DNA from: Manduca sexta
Lineage: Eukaryota > Arthropoda > Insecta > Lepidoptera > Sphingidae
Direction: 5' to 3'
Length of the DNA stretch: 64,000 nt
NCBI RefSeq assembly: GCF_014839805.1
Contig: NC_051115.1
Location: 1,176,600-1,240,599, forward strand
Below, one piece after another: positions 33,601 to 45,600 of this stretch; the first letter of the stretch is position 1; each line of letters begins with the position of its first letter. Below the pieces are notes generated by a model. The model had not been told where the DNA came from and made no database searches. It saw only the letters and a list, made by a program, of their open reading frames with translations. A program made the translations under genes and the position numbers.

Positions 33601-36212
33601 ATCCCGGGTCGGCAGTGATATTTGGGTTTTTCTGCCCAGTACCAGCCCGGAGTCTGGAATTTCTGCCCGATATGGCAATAGGCTCGCTCCCTATCACATT
33701 ATGGGACGAAACACACTTGGCGACAAGTGGGTGCCCTGGTTGTGCCTCAACATACCCCTTCGGAGATAAATGTGTGATGGTGTGTGTCATCAAAACTCGA
33801 CATTTATTAATATATATCTTAAAATACCGGAACATTGGTTCCAATTGTAAGTTCATACCGAAAATACCGATTTTGAAAAATGGTCCGATGTTACGACCCC
33901 TAGACGGAACATTGCGAAAATGGAGGTCTTAGTTCATTTCTGCCTACCCCCTCGGATATAAACGCGTGGTGTGTTTATTTCTCTACAAAAGCTTTAGTTC
34001 TAAAATACCGTGTTATCAGCACATCCTGTATAATTACAAAGGATGTTTCTCTATATAGCTTCAGTTCTAAAATACCTTGTTATCAGAACATACTGTATAT
34101 TACAAAGGTGTTTCATTTCGCAGGTACATGTGTGATAATTGCGGAGCAAGATTCCTCACGAAGTCCATATTGAAGGCGCATATAGAGTGGGTGCATTTGA
34201 AGAAATCTGATTTCAAATGTCCACAGTGTTTAAAGGTGTGTATATAAACTCCTCACTTTACACATATTGAATTAGTTTTAAAAGGTTTAAAAATATATAA
34301 TTATTATATTTTCTTGTGATAAAAATATAAATTATATAAATTAGGCCATTGAAAAAGGACACTAGTGTGCCTGTTACTGAGAACAAAATTTTTTTTTTTT
34401 TTATTTATAAACTAGCTTTCTCTCGCGGCATCGCCCGCGTGACTGAGTTCTCCGGGATAAAAGTCCTGCTTTATATTTTTCCGGGATAAAAAGTAGCCTA
34501 TAATCTTCCCAGGGTCTTAAACTATCTCCATAGCAAATTTCATAAAAAACCGTTCAGTAGATTTTGAGTAAATCGATAACATACAAACAGCCTGTGTATA
34601 TCCAGTTCCAACACGCATGATTGTGTCGACTTTTGAGCGGTAACCATCTCCCGTCAGTCGACATTCTATTAGACTCCACCCATTAGGTGCAGTGAAGTCG
34701 TTTTGCCTTGAAGAAAACATCGTTGGTTGAAAGCTAATTGTCTTAAGCGACATTGTTGTACGACACCAAGTTTCATACATATTTAAAAACAGAACATTTT
34801 TTATATTTTTTTAGCTAGTTAAAGACCTTAGGCCTGTGTCCAGCAGTAAGTCAGTATTGACAGAGCTGTAATTGTAATTTGGATTTATTCAATCATATTA
34901 TTTGTTTGTTTTATTGGTTTTACGTTGAAGTATACGCATTTTCTTGATGTGCTTGTGGCAATTCTGAGATTTCAAATTGATATTCAATCTTTTTAACAAA
35001 GTATTCATAACGAATATGAAAACATACTAGATCGATGGAATACACGCGCGTTGTTCAGTTATTTCTTACATTGAAATGTATTTATTATAACTAAGGTTCA
35101 ACTTACACTGACGCAGAGTCGAAGTGTCGCAACACGTCATGTTTTTCTTCCATAGCATATTCAAATTTATTTCCCCTTTATTAAGGTACAAAATTGTGTT
35201 CTACGAATATGGATAGGCGCGTCGACGCTTGGTTGAAGTAGAGTAGTTTCGCGCATCGAAAAAATAATCTAGTTAAAAAAAATCGAAAAAAATGTCGCTT
35301 ATGACAATAAGCCTTTCAAACGACGATATATATTTGATGCTTCTTGTTCAGATTCTAAGGACAGCGCGACTTCTAAAAAATCACATAGAGTTTGTACACG
35401 AGAAGAAACAACTGCCGAGAGACAAGATTTGCGACTATTGTGGGAAGGGGTTTACTGTAAGTATTAACTGTTTTGTATTGCTTTAAATGAGGAGACGAGT
35501 TTGCCGCTCGCGATATGGTAAGCGACACGACCGATAAACAGTAGAAACATCAACACCTTGAATTACAAAGTATTGTTTGGTATTGCACTCTCGCTATCCT
35601 GAGACGTAAGATGTTAAGTCTTATTATGTCAAGTAGTTACACTGACTATAATGTCCTTCAAACCGGGACACAAAAGTGACTACACACTGCTGCGTGACAG
35701 AAATAGACATTGCGGTGGTATATGACCAGGCGGACTCTCACATATAAGTGACATACCAACAGTAATGTACCAGTACGATATAATAAGGTAATATGTACTG
35801 TATTATACTGTTGAACTCCTACATGGTCTTCTACTAAGAGGCTTGATGATTTCTTATGCCATTCTATAGTGTAACTACTGGACATAAGACTTAACATCTC
35901 ATGTCTCAGGCGAGCGCAGTGGCATACCAAATACTTTATAATTTAAGGTGTTGTTTCTACTGTTTATGGGCGGTATTACCATCAGGCGAACGGCAAGATC
36001 GTCTCGTCATTCAAAGCAATAAAAAAAATTAAAGTATGTTGTTTTTGCAGATGCGTCGTTGTCTTCAAGCTCACATACGGACGCATACAGGCGAGCGTCC
36101 GTACCAGTGCTCGCAATGTACGGCCACGTTCGCCCACTCCGCGTCGCTCTATAACCACAAGAAGCTTGTTCACAATCCACACAGAGAGCGTGGGAGTCGT
36201 GCAAATAAATAA
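27613..36212 (+). CDS. Gene C: ZAD and C2H2 zinc-finger protein, complete
   Basis: Eleven exons: 27613-27780, 28090-28194, 28600-28824, 29606-29836, 30233-30321, 30769-30909, 32279-32383, 33084-33299, 34124-34235, 35352-35456 and 36051-36212 (TAA). They sum to 1659 nt, 552 residues, with all phases consistent. Exons 1-2 encode a ZAD-like domain (C27-x2-C30 and C64-x2-C67). Exon 3 is a Lys/Glu-rich linker with an acidic patch. Exons 4-11 encode eleven C2H2 fingers; the fourth uses a C-x4-C knuckle, the tenth is followed by the HTGERPY linker, and the tail is basic. The exon 1 donor (GTGAAA) is weak; other introns have ordinary GT-AG ends. Closest relative in the window is gene A. Introns hold SINEs and MITEs, several within 25 bp of exons. 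The AATAAA at 36204-36209 lies in the last two sense codons. Gene D converges from the right. Role as a transcription regulator is inferred from the family. Confidence 0.9.
28262..28575 (-). mobile_element. SINE family 1, tRNA-headed, diverged copy
   Basis: Reversed, it begins near GCGGCGATAGCGTAGTTG. It ends with ACTGTCCCACTGCTG in inverse, about 25 bp before the acceptor of gene C exon 3. Confidence 0.65.
28923..29579. mobile_element. TAA-flanked inverted-repeat element, copy 1, with nested SINE
   Basis: The left end GTTCAAGTGTTACGTAACGC is mirrored at the right end (TTACGTAATACTTGAACGG), and TAA lies on both sides. A SINE (29110-29440) is inserted. The same family is at 54994-56360 and 61541-62189. 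A 3-bp TAA duplication suggests PIF/Harbinger-like elements. Confidence 0.75.
29110..29440 (-). mobile_element. SINE family 1 nested in the TAA-flanked element
   Basis: Reversed, it has the tRNA-like head (CCTAGTTGGGTGTGGAACGG and box B-like GGTTCAAATCCCAAGG), then ATCGTGAGGAAACCTGC and AGTAGTAGAGGAGGCCC. Confidence 0.75.
30540..30740 (+). repeat. Unclassified repeat shared with 46140-46325
   Basis: Both copies contain TCTTTCTATTTGATTAAT, GTTGCGGGATAATGACA and GGTGGGTGTGAGG in the same order. This one ends about 30 bp before gene C exon 6. Confidence 0.6.
31305..31560 (+). mobile_element. SINE family 1 copy
   Basis: It starts near ACTAGTTGGATGTGGAACGG and runs through CATCGTGAGGAAACCTGCA to GTAGTAAAGGAGGCCCGTGG. 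Confidence 0.7.
31568..31767. mobile_element. MITE family 7, copy in gene C
   Basis: Inverted ends: GTCGGTTGAAAGGCGAATTG with AAGCGACA, mirrored by TGTCGCTTAAGACAATT and TTTTAACCGTCGATA. Relatives are at 34718-35330, 39438-39598, 42057-42317, 44051-44180 and 49700-49859. Confidence 0.7.
32410..32980. repeat. Inverted fragments of the 1551-type repeat followed by a SINE
   Basis: 32412-32575 is a plus copy and 32576-32645 an inverse fragment of the repeat described at 19942. 32662-32980 is a SINE family 1 copy in plus orientation (GCGATAGCCTAGTTGGGTGT) ending in an ATT-triplet run. Confidence 0.65.
33361..33790 (+). mobile_element. Two SINE family 2 copies, one degenerate
   Basis: 33361-33485 is a degenerate body. 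33540-33790 is a clearer copy starting CTGCCTCGATGGCGTAGTTG with box B-like GGTTCAAATCCCGGG. Confidence 0.6.
34413..34700 (-). repeat. Helitron-like end joined to a 1551-type fragment, both reversed
   Basis: A|CTAGCTTTCTCTCGCGG is the inverse of a CTAG|T 3' end. From 34588 the sequence matches the inverse of the 19942-20165 repeat (CCTGTGTATATCCAGTTCC). Confidence 0.5.
34718..35330. mobile_element. MITE family 7 with enlarged interior, gene C intron 9
   Basis: The left end CATCGTTGGTTGAAAGCTAA is mirrored by AGCCTTTCAAACGACGATA at the right. The interior of about 550 bp probably contains other insertions. The right end lies 21 bp before exon 10 of gene C. Confidence 0.6.
35485..36025. repeat. 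Inverted pair of family X repeats before the last exon of gene C
   Basis: 35485-35755 is a minus copy and 35875-36025 a plus copy. The arms are complementary over at least the GGCGAACGGCAAG and AACACCTTGAATTACAAAG segments, so a hairpin could form in the transcript. The plus copy ends 25 bp before the exon at 36051. Confidence 0.65.
36204..36209 (+). promoter_or_regulatory. Polyadenylation signal of gene C inside the coding end
   Basis: AATAAA forms the last two sense codons, followed at once by TAA, and a T-rich GTTGTTTTATTTT lies about 20 bp on. Confidence 0.55.
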
Positions 36213-36663
36213 TGAAGTTACAATGTTGTTTTATTTTAATTACTTTTCTTGCCTCGTCGGGTAGGGAATACACTGCGTAAAAGGAGCGTGCGTGTACTCA
36301 GCCTACCTCCTTCCGGCAAAAATGTGTTTGCATGCGTTAAGAGGTAGTTAATTGCTTAAATAGCTGTCAAAACATCAATGGTTTCTAGTTTAAACCTTTG
36401 GGCAAGATGGCGGGTTTTGATTTACATTTTGTCAATCCATTTCTAAAAAAACAGCCAAATAAATAAATTGGATTGGAATTTTACCAAAAAAAAACATTTC
36501 AAATGAAATATGATTGACATTCAATGCACATTTTAACCCTGATACTAAAAACTACGTGCACTCACGCGAATCCGCGAGGAAATTTAAAATAAAACACAAT
36601 AATTATTAAATTATTTTATTAGTCTATCTTTGGTATGTTACAAGGACATTGTATGAAGCCACA
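36213..36663. other. 451 bp between the convergent 3' ends of genes C and D
   Basis: No gene or clear repeat seen. The probable polyadenylation signal of gene D on the minus strand is AATAAA at 36615-36620, about 44 bp after its stop. Confidence 0.55.
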
Positions 36664-39600
36664 TTAGAATGATCTCTCGACTCGGGACGCCACATGACGT
36701 TGCAGAGATGAAGTATTCTGAAAAAGAAGTCATATTGAGAAAGGGCTGTGGGTATTATATGTTTACTTTACTGGTGGTCTCTCATATGTGAGAGTCCTGG
36801 GTAGGTACCACCGCAATGTCTATTTCTGTCAAGCAGTGTGTAGTCACTGTTGTGTTCCGGTTAAAACATTGTAGCCAGTGTAGCTACTGGACATAATAAG
36901 ACTTAGCATCTCATGTCTCAGGATGGCGAGCGCAGTGGAACACCAAACAATACTTTGTAATTCAAAGTGTTGTTTCTATTGTTCATGAGCGGTGGTATTA
37001 CTATCAGGCGAACGGCAAGCTCGTCACGTCGTACGAAGCAATAAAAAAACAAATTACTTCATATCGGTTCACCCGTTCTCCAATAAACAGTACCTAAATA
37101 ACGAAACGTTAAATAAGTTAATTTCGCTATTTTTCAGAAACGACAGTTTACTTAGGAGCCATCGATGTAAATGACGCCATTTTCAAAAATGGCGGACGCG
37201 CGAATATGGATTGATATTTAATTTATTTATTCAATTGGAACGGCTTACACCAATTACATAATACTCTAAACTTTAATATTAAATATAATATAAAAATTAC
37301 AAAATTACAAATAATAATATAAAAATTAATATATAAAAAGTAATATAAAAATTACAAAAAACTCATCTCACCATGAAACTTTTCCCGCAGCAATCGCAGA
37401 GTATATTTTCTCGGGGCCGCAGCCTTTTGTGTTTGTTACGCACGTGATTTGTTAAAGATGACTTCAAATTAAACATCTGTAAATACAAAAAAATTAACCG
37501 CCATCTATATATTTGTACTACGTATTACATTTGTACTTCCGAACACTCATTGTGTTCAACTCAAGTGTACTGTAATCCGCACATGACTTTAGTATGGTTT
37601 CAACATTGACAGCGTGTTATGTACGGAGTGGCGCTCATAATATAAGAGCTCGAGTCTAAGTGAAAACCTTGATGTGAATAAAAATTATTAGTCAAGGAAA
37701 TATCACCTAACCCGGGACACAAACCCAGGACTTCAGAGCGCCGCCGTACCGCGCATGCAGTACAACTACGCCACTGAGGTAGTGGTGATGATCATCTATT
37801 TATCATTATGGGTTTAATCAATGACGTTTTACAAATAGACGCGTCATACACTAACAAAATGCACATAAAAACGGCGCACTATTCCCTATAGTCACATACC
37901 TATACATATAAATTACAAATTGGCTCGAAGAAGGAATACAAAGATTATGCATTCGTTTGTTTGAAAAGGATATATATACATCGACAGTTACAGCTCGCAT
38001 TGATACGTCTCGAGCGTTGACCGCCGCGCCGTCGCCATGAAAGTCGAATAAAATGCATTTATTAGTTAAAAAAATAAGTTAATAGTGTATACTTATTACT
38101 AACGTATGAAATAAAACGTTTTTTTCATTCACAGTTAGAGTATAATTTGTACATCGTCTAAAAACACAGGAATGCGTTTTATTTATAAAAATATTAAAAG
38201 TTAGTAAGCCGACTAGCCGCGACAGTGGTTGGAGGTTGACTAAGTGAATTTCGGGCAATTACCTTACTTTCTTCTTGCCAAAATTGAGCTCAGACAATGT
38301 ATCTATGTAATAAAAACATCTTAGGATTTAATGACTTAAAATCGATATTGGAGTATTCATTTCATTTCCTACATTAAACACTGACCCCTTATTCATAGAC
38401 GTCATTTATCTAAGGACGGAGCATTGCTGTGATAAGAAGTCTGTTTCTCAGCTTTGTTTATCTGACAGCCAACTAGCTTCAAGTTGTAACTCAATATTGG
38501 CCAATCACAACGGCCCTATGTCTACGCACTGCGAAGGCTGCCATGCCGTCAGCACTGAGAAACAGACTTGTTATCACAGCAATGCTCCTTACTTAGATAA
38601 AAAACGTCTATGAATATGGGGGTCAAAATTTAAAGTTCATAACCGTAAATCATATAATTACATATTGGTGTTGTCCGACCATTATGTAATAACTTACTTG
38701 ATTACATGTACTGCATTCATGTCGTAATTTCAAATGTTCTTCGACTATATGCATTTTTAATGGATGTTTCCTTAAGTAATTATTCCCACAATAGTCACAG
38801 ATAAAACTGAAAATAATTTTTATTTTAATGGGTATATTGTTTCGTTAATTCCATGATGAAAATGGCACTAACATCACGCATTTATTCCCGAAGGCTATAA
38901 AGGGTAGGTAGAGACGCAACCTGGGCACCCAGTTTTCGCCAAGTGTTCCGCCCCATGATGTGATAGGGGGGCGAGCCTATCGCCATATCGGGCACAAATT
39001 CTAAACTCCGGGCTGATACTGACCAGAAAAACCCGAATATCACTTTTCCCAACTCAGGATTCGAACCCAGGACCTCAGGACGCTGCCTAACCATGCATGC
39101 AATACAACTACGCCACTGAGGCGTAAATTATTATACATTTATTAAAAATGTATTTCATTCAAAAATCTATTGGAAAAATAATTTTCAAAATCCACGCAAC
39201 AATAAATAAGTTATAAAGCTTTAAAATTTGGTGGAAAGGGAAGCTGTCAAATTACAGTAATAGTGAAATGTGACGTCACTAGTGCCACCGGCCATAACGC
39301 TGCGTGAGTGAGAAAAGGACAACACGAAATCCCCACCACGCTCCCACTTTTGCTCACAACAATATTTTAAAAATGAATACCTACTTAATTTTTTAACCAA
39401 TTTTGATGTTGTTTTCAGAGATGAATTTCTTTTTCATATCAATGGCTGTAAGGCTAATTGATTTAACCAACAATTTTTTTTTGTAAAATTTTAACTAGTT
39501 TAAAAAAACATGGAAACCGTGCTGATTTTAAATATGTATAAACTTATTTTCGAAAAAAATTGTCGCTTAAGACAATTAGCCTTCAACCGTCGATATTATT

Positions 39601-42600
39601 TTCTGTTACATATAAAATAATAAACTAAATCAAACGTAGGAAACTACCTTATTGTGGTGTATTTACACTTTTTTCACTATCCTTACCTCAATTGCTTTGT
39701 ATGCTCATTAGCTTTATGCGTCTTGAGATGTTTGTTAAACTTCTTGGAATTGTAGAAATCTTTTTTGCATACCGTACAGGACAGCACTGTGGGTGGTTTG
39801 TGATCATGTATGGTCTTCAAATGTACATTGTATCCGGCTTGGGAACGAAACTTCTTGTTGCACGTCTTACACTCGTACTTAGGCAGTGTGTTTTTATGCA
39901 TGCGTCTGAAATGATATCGATAATGTCAGCGGCTTATTCCGTCTACGGGGATATATCCGTCTTTTTGCAATGAAGGGCTTTCTAATTGAAGGACAGCCAT
40001 GACAGTTAGGATTGCCAGATTTTTTTTCAACCTATAAGGGACAAATGCTTAAATGGATAAAAAATACTGGATTTCAGTTATGTACCTGGGACAAATAAAC
40101 AAAATTATTTTGTGACGTTTGTTTTTTCTGAGGATCGAGTCAGTTAACATATTTTTATTCGTTTTTACATATTTGTAACAATCAATACAATTATAATCAT
40201 ATTAAAAACATGTGTCAACTCGCTTTTCTTAAATTTATTAAAAAACCGAGTCGTATTGATATGTATGCAAAAATACGAACGTTGCGTGCGTGAGTACCTG
40301 TTAATCGTAGATCGATCGATTAACGGGATAGAGTCTGTCCCACCGGGACATTTTAAAATGTACCTAAAATACAGGACGTCCCGGTAAATACGGGACGTCT
40401 GGCAACGCTAGTAGCCGTATCGGTAAATAGGAAAATTTTTGACTCTCTTATACGGCTATGGAACATAGTTATTCGAATAAAGCGCCCTTAATTTCAAAAA
40501 TACGGATTTGCTCCTACAGACGGAAAAGGGCCGCCTAACCTGTAGACGAGAAAGAAAATTCGCTGAAGTCTGCATTGCAAGCAAGTTTTACCGTCGGGAC
40601 TTCTGCATATAATTATAATTCTCAGAAATCTCTAGGGGACAGGGACAGCTGCCTCTCCCTGCCCTTCTTTGGCGACGCCCTTGGTCCTGGATGGCACGTT
40701 GCAGGTCATTTTGTTATAAATAATGGCACATTCACCATTAAAGGTTCGCCATCCCAGATCTAAGATATCCAAGATCTTATAACCCGGACATTTTCTGGCC
40801 ACATTAAATTCCATCTAATAGGGGTCAAGACCATTACATAAAATTAACTATCTCGTCTCAGGATGGCGAGCGCAGTGGAATACCAAACATGTACATGTAC
40901 TTTATTATTCCAGGTATTGGATGATGTTTGCTTACTATCAGGCGAACGGCAAGCTCGTCTCGTCATTCGAAGCAAAAAAAAAAAAAAACTAATGAAAGTT
41001 GCAGGGGCTGATTCCAATAGGTCGATCTGGAAATGTTAAGGAGAAGCCCATGTTCAGCAGCAGACATCCTTTTGATGAACAAATGAACACTTACTCGATA
41101 TGGATCCTTAAGCTGTAGATATTAGAGTACGATCTCCTGCACTCTTCACACCGAGGTACCTCCCCGTGTCCTTGAAGACTATGCTTTATATGTTCGTTGT
41201 AATTCCTGAAAGCATGCGTTATTTTGTCGGCTGTAGTAGGTATCAGTGAGCGGCCGACATACGCCGCATGGAGCGAGCGGGACGTGTGCGGGGCCGCGGG
41301 TGAGGAAGGATGTGTTGTAACGGTCGGCTGTAGTAGTAGGTATCAAGGAGCGACCGACATGCGCTGGATTTTTATTAATACAAAAGGTAGATTGACGAAA
41401 CTTTTATATGTTTTTGGGATAAAAGTTATGTTAAAAATTTATGCAACGGCTTGTGCTACTGATTCTCAACAAACTGATTTCGGGTTTATAATATATTAAA
41501 AATAATATGTGTGCGGAGTGGACCTCATAATTTGGGTTTCAATGTTGGCAACATACATAGTTTCTTTTCGATTCCTGCGTCGGAAGGGTTTAGAGTAGAA
41601 GGTCCCAAACTGTTTTTTTTTCTTACAGACAACTTTCAAAACTGCTGGTTCTGGTGGACTCCCTGTAGATAAATTTCTACCATATTCCCCAGAATATGCA
41701 AGTTTTTACATGTAAATGTCGCTGAGCTTCTTAAAATACTATCTGCCTACATGCGATAGGTGCCAAACCAACATTTTAATTCTTTACTATCAAATCCAGA
41801 TAAATTTCTGAGTGCGCTTACGAATTATGAACCCTATTTTTTTTATCACGCCAACGTAGACCCCCGTCGAGTATTCCGTGAGCACCTGGGGGTCCAACTG
41901 AACCAGTTTGGGAGTCAATAGTCTAGGGTTTTATTAAAAAAATATTTTGACATCGTTCAAAGAGAGTGAACATCCGTGAAAGCGGACGTACGGAACGACG
42001 GACGTATGGTCCTGAAATTACGAACAAGCTTCTTAAATAAAGATAAAAAATCATAATCGACGCTTGAAAGGCAATAATATCTAAGCGACAAATATAAGTA
42101 CCGAAAATGAATTATATAAATATATTGAATCGATTTTTGTCTGCGTCATTTGATCTAAATTTTGTAGGTCTAGGACAATTTTAATATCATTAGACTATAT
42201 CTTTATAAAATAAAAAATTGAATTGTTATGATTTTCATATTAAAAACAAAACTTTAAATCACTCTATTCAAAAATTTACTCATTGTCGCTTAGATACGAT
42301 TGCCTTCCAAGCATCGAATTATACAGGCGTACTTACGTGGTAGTAAATCGACAATGAACTTTAGAACACGTGTAGATGACTGCTAGTTCGGTTTCGCCGT
42401 CATTTTTATGCGTTTTATTAAAATGCGATATGCATAAGTGTTCTTGGCGGAATCTTAAACCGCATACCATACATTGATATCTAAAACAAAATGAGTCTAT
42501 GAGCGTTTGCTCAGAAATAGATGTGTATAGGAAAGGGATCGTCCATTAATCACGTGAGACTCGAAAGGCGGAGAGGGATAATGAGATATCACGTGTATTT

Positions 42601-45600
42601 ATTTTTTGTTGATCACGCGATTTTCCCGCGCTTCGCGACAACATAAAACAACCTGCAACATTTTAATGTCTGGACATTTTTTTCTAAATTTTCCAAAATT
42701 TAATCAGATTATAAATGTATTTAAAGATTATTCTAAAAATTTCAATATACTTTATACCAAAGAAAACGCACGTGATTTTGGTAGACGGGGTCTAAAACCT
42801 TACCACATATGACCTTACTACGAGAGGGAGGGAGTTAAAAAGTCGCTACAAACATCACGTGATTAATGGACGAACCCGAATACGGAATATACAAATAGTT
42901 TCTAAGATTATATTGAGCGGACATTCAGATTGTCATACAAAAAAATTGCGATCATGCGACGGTTACTCAATCTACTATAATAGCTAAACATCAATGTAAA
43001 ATACTTCATAGTTTTTCCGTATTGTGATTTGCACGTTTCTAATACGCATAATATATTTTCAGTAAATATTTAATTTTAATATCTAACGACGCTGAACGCT
43101 TGACCCGGTAATGTTCATTTAAGGAGATGACGTCACACGACTGTGAACACTAAACATAATATTAGCAGGGATAATAGAAATTCACAAACGTATGACGTCA
43201 TCGGAAATTTTGTTAATAAATAAATTCATTTTATTGTGGTGTATTTGGCAAAAAATAATTAATATTTTTGAAATATATTATTGTAAATTGTTTTCAAACT
43301 ACATACTGTACGCGTATAGCAATTAGTCATTATTTTGCATACTCTCAAATAACCCCATTTTGATAAAACAGCATCACAATTGTTTGGAAATTTGAAATTT
43401 CTATGTCATATGACATAGAAATTTCTGATTAAAATATCAATAAATAAAAGTCCGCGCGTAGTAGGGATATTCCTTCATCTTTTTCTCGTGCATCATTACG
43501 ACTGACAATGACGTCATTTCAGTCTACTCGCATTTCTTTACTATTTTTGACAGGTAGTACTTTCAACTAATTTCAAAAGATCAAGTATGTTTATTATGTT
43601 TGTACGTATTTTGATATTTTATTTTGCACTATGATTTGAATGTAGAGTTTTATTTATTGACTGCAATAAGATACCAACAGCACTATTTATTTATTTATTA
43701 TAAGTTCTCCAAAAAATATAATACATAAATCAATTTAGTTAACATTAAAATAAAATGTGGTATAAAGCAATATGCATCTTACATCTAAGGCGACAGCATG
43801 CAATATTTGGAAAGAAAATAAAATAAACTAAACAAAAAATTAAGTAGTTTTAGACAGTCAGCAAATAAATGATATGTTTAGGAATTAACTAAGAACTACA
43901 AATAAAAAAAATGCTTTATTAAAAAAAAAGAATAACAATAATTCTTTGGCCAACATAAATTAATATTTAATTATAAATTAACAAATAGCACAGAGATCAA
44001 CACTTTTTGATATAAACACGCATTAATTTACGCCAGGATATTGTTTATAATATCGACGGTTGATAGGCTTAAGCGACAAAATTTTAACTAGCTTACGAAA
44101 AAGTGCTGATTTTAAATATGTATGAAATTAGTGTCGCAAAGAAATGTCGCTTAAGTTAATTAGCGTTTCAACCGACGATATGAGATTTAAATTTTAATAT
44201 TAAGGATGCAACAAAATAACAACATACATCTGATATTTGCTACTGATAGGCGTACACAGCATTCACCACTGACAACAAACATATGTATATTTTTTTAAAT
44301 TCTTTGAATGACGAGGGGAGCTTGCCGTTCGCGTGATGGTAAGCGATACGACCGCCCATAAACAGTAAAAACACCAACAGCTTGAATTACAAAGTAAAAG
44401 TTTGGTGTTCCACTGCGCTCGCTATTCTGAAAAACCTAAACCATAATGAGGAGGTAAATATATGAAGTAGGTAGGACACATCCCGGTAGGTATAGGTATC
44501 CATGGGCGGCAGATGCTGCCTACCATCAGGCCGACCGCATGCTTGTTTGGCTACTACGGTAATAAAAAAAGAAGTACTATGAATACATAATTATAGAGTA
44601 AGGAATAAAAAAAAACTAGTCTACAACCCCACACTTTTTTTATAAAAAAAATCATTTACCTCGTATAGTGAACCCCATAGTGTTTTTTTAATGATCTCTG
44701 TTTCGCATACACACATTGGCAGACCTCGCACACATAGGCGCCTTTATTCTGCACACAATAAAAAATACTATACAGAATGACGCGAAACTAACAACTATCA
44801 ACAAATCAATATTTTGAAAAAAAAAAGGGCACGAATTTGCGTAAATTTTATGCATGTAATATATTTTTTTATTTAATTACTTTCCTTTTTTAAAACTTCT
44901 CTGGGTTGAAAATATTTATTCTTTATAAAAAAAATACCGTCGAATTGACACTCCCTCCTTTTTTTAAGGCAGTAAAAATACAAAAAACACATCACACCTG
45001 TATCCCTTAAATGATAGGTAGAAATGCAACTGAATTATCCGCTATTCAAGTGCCTTAAGTCCCGTATGATAGGAAGCGAGCCCATTGCCATATCTATCTA
45101 TATCTATACTTATAATAAATCTGTAGAGTTCAATTCTGTACATGAAATATATTTCCTATCAGGGGGTGATTAGGGATCGATACTGATGCCAAAAATGCAA
45201 TTAGTAAAATTTTTGTCTGTCTGTCTGTATAATCGTTATAGAAACAAAAACTACTCGACCGATTTTAACGAAACTTGGTACAATTATTTTTCATACTCCT
45301 AAGCGGGTTATAGTATACTTTTCATCACGCTACAATTAATAGGAGCAGAGCAGTGAAGAGAAATGTTGGGAAAACGGGAGAAGTTACTCCAGTTTTTAAG
45401 CTTCCGTCGCGTGTGCAACCTTAATGGTTAAAGCTACACAGAAATCATGTATGACGGAAATGACCGGACAATCGGGCCACCTGCATACCACCATACATTA
45501 AAAAAACATCCCGACAAATTGAGCACCTCCTCCATTTTTGAAGTCCGAAATCCAGGCGGGCGAAGCTGCGGGCGGAAGCTAGTCGTTAATAAAGTCGAGG

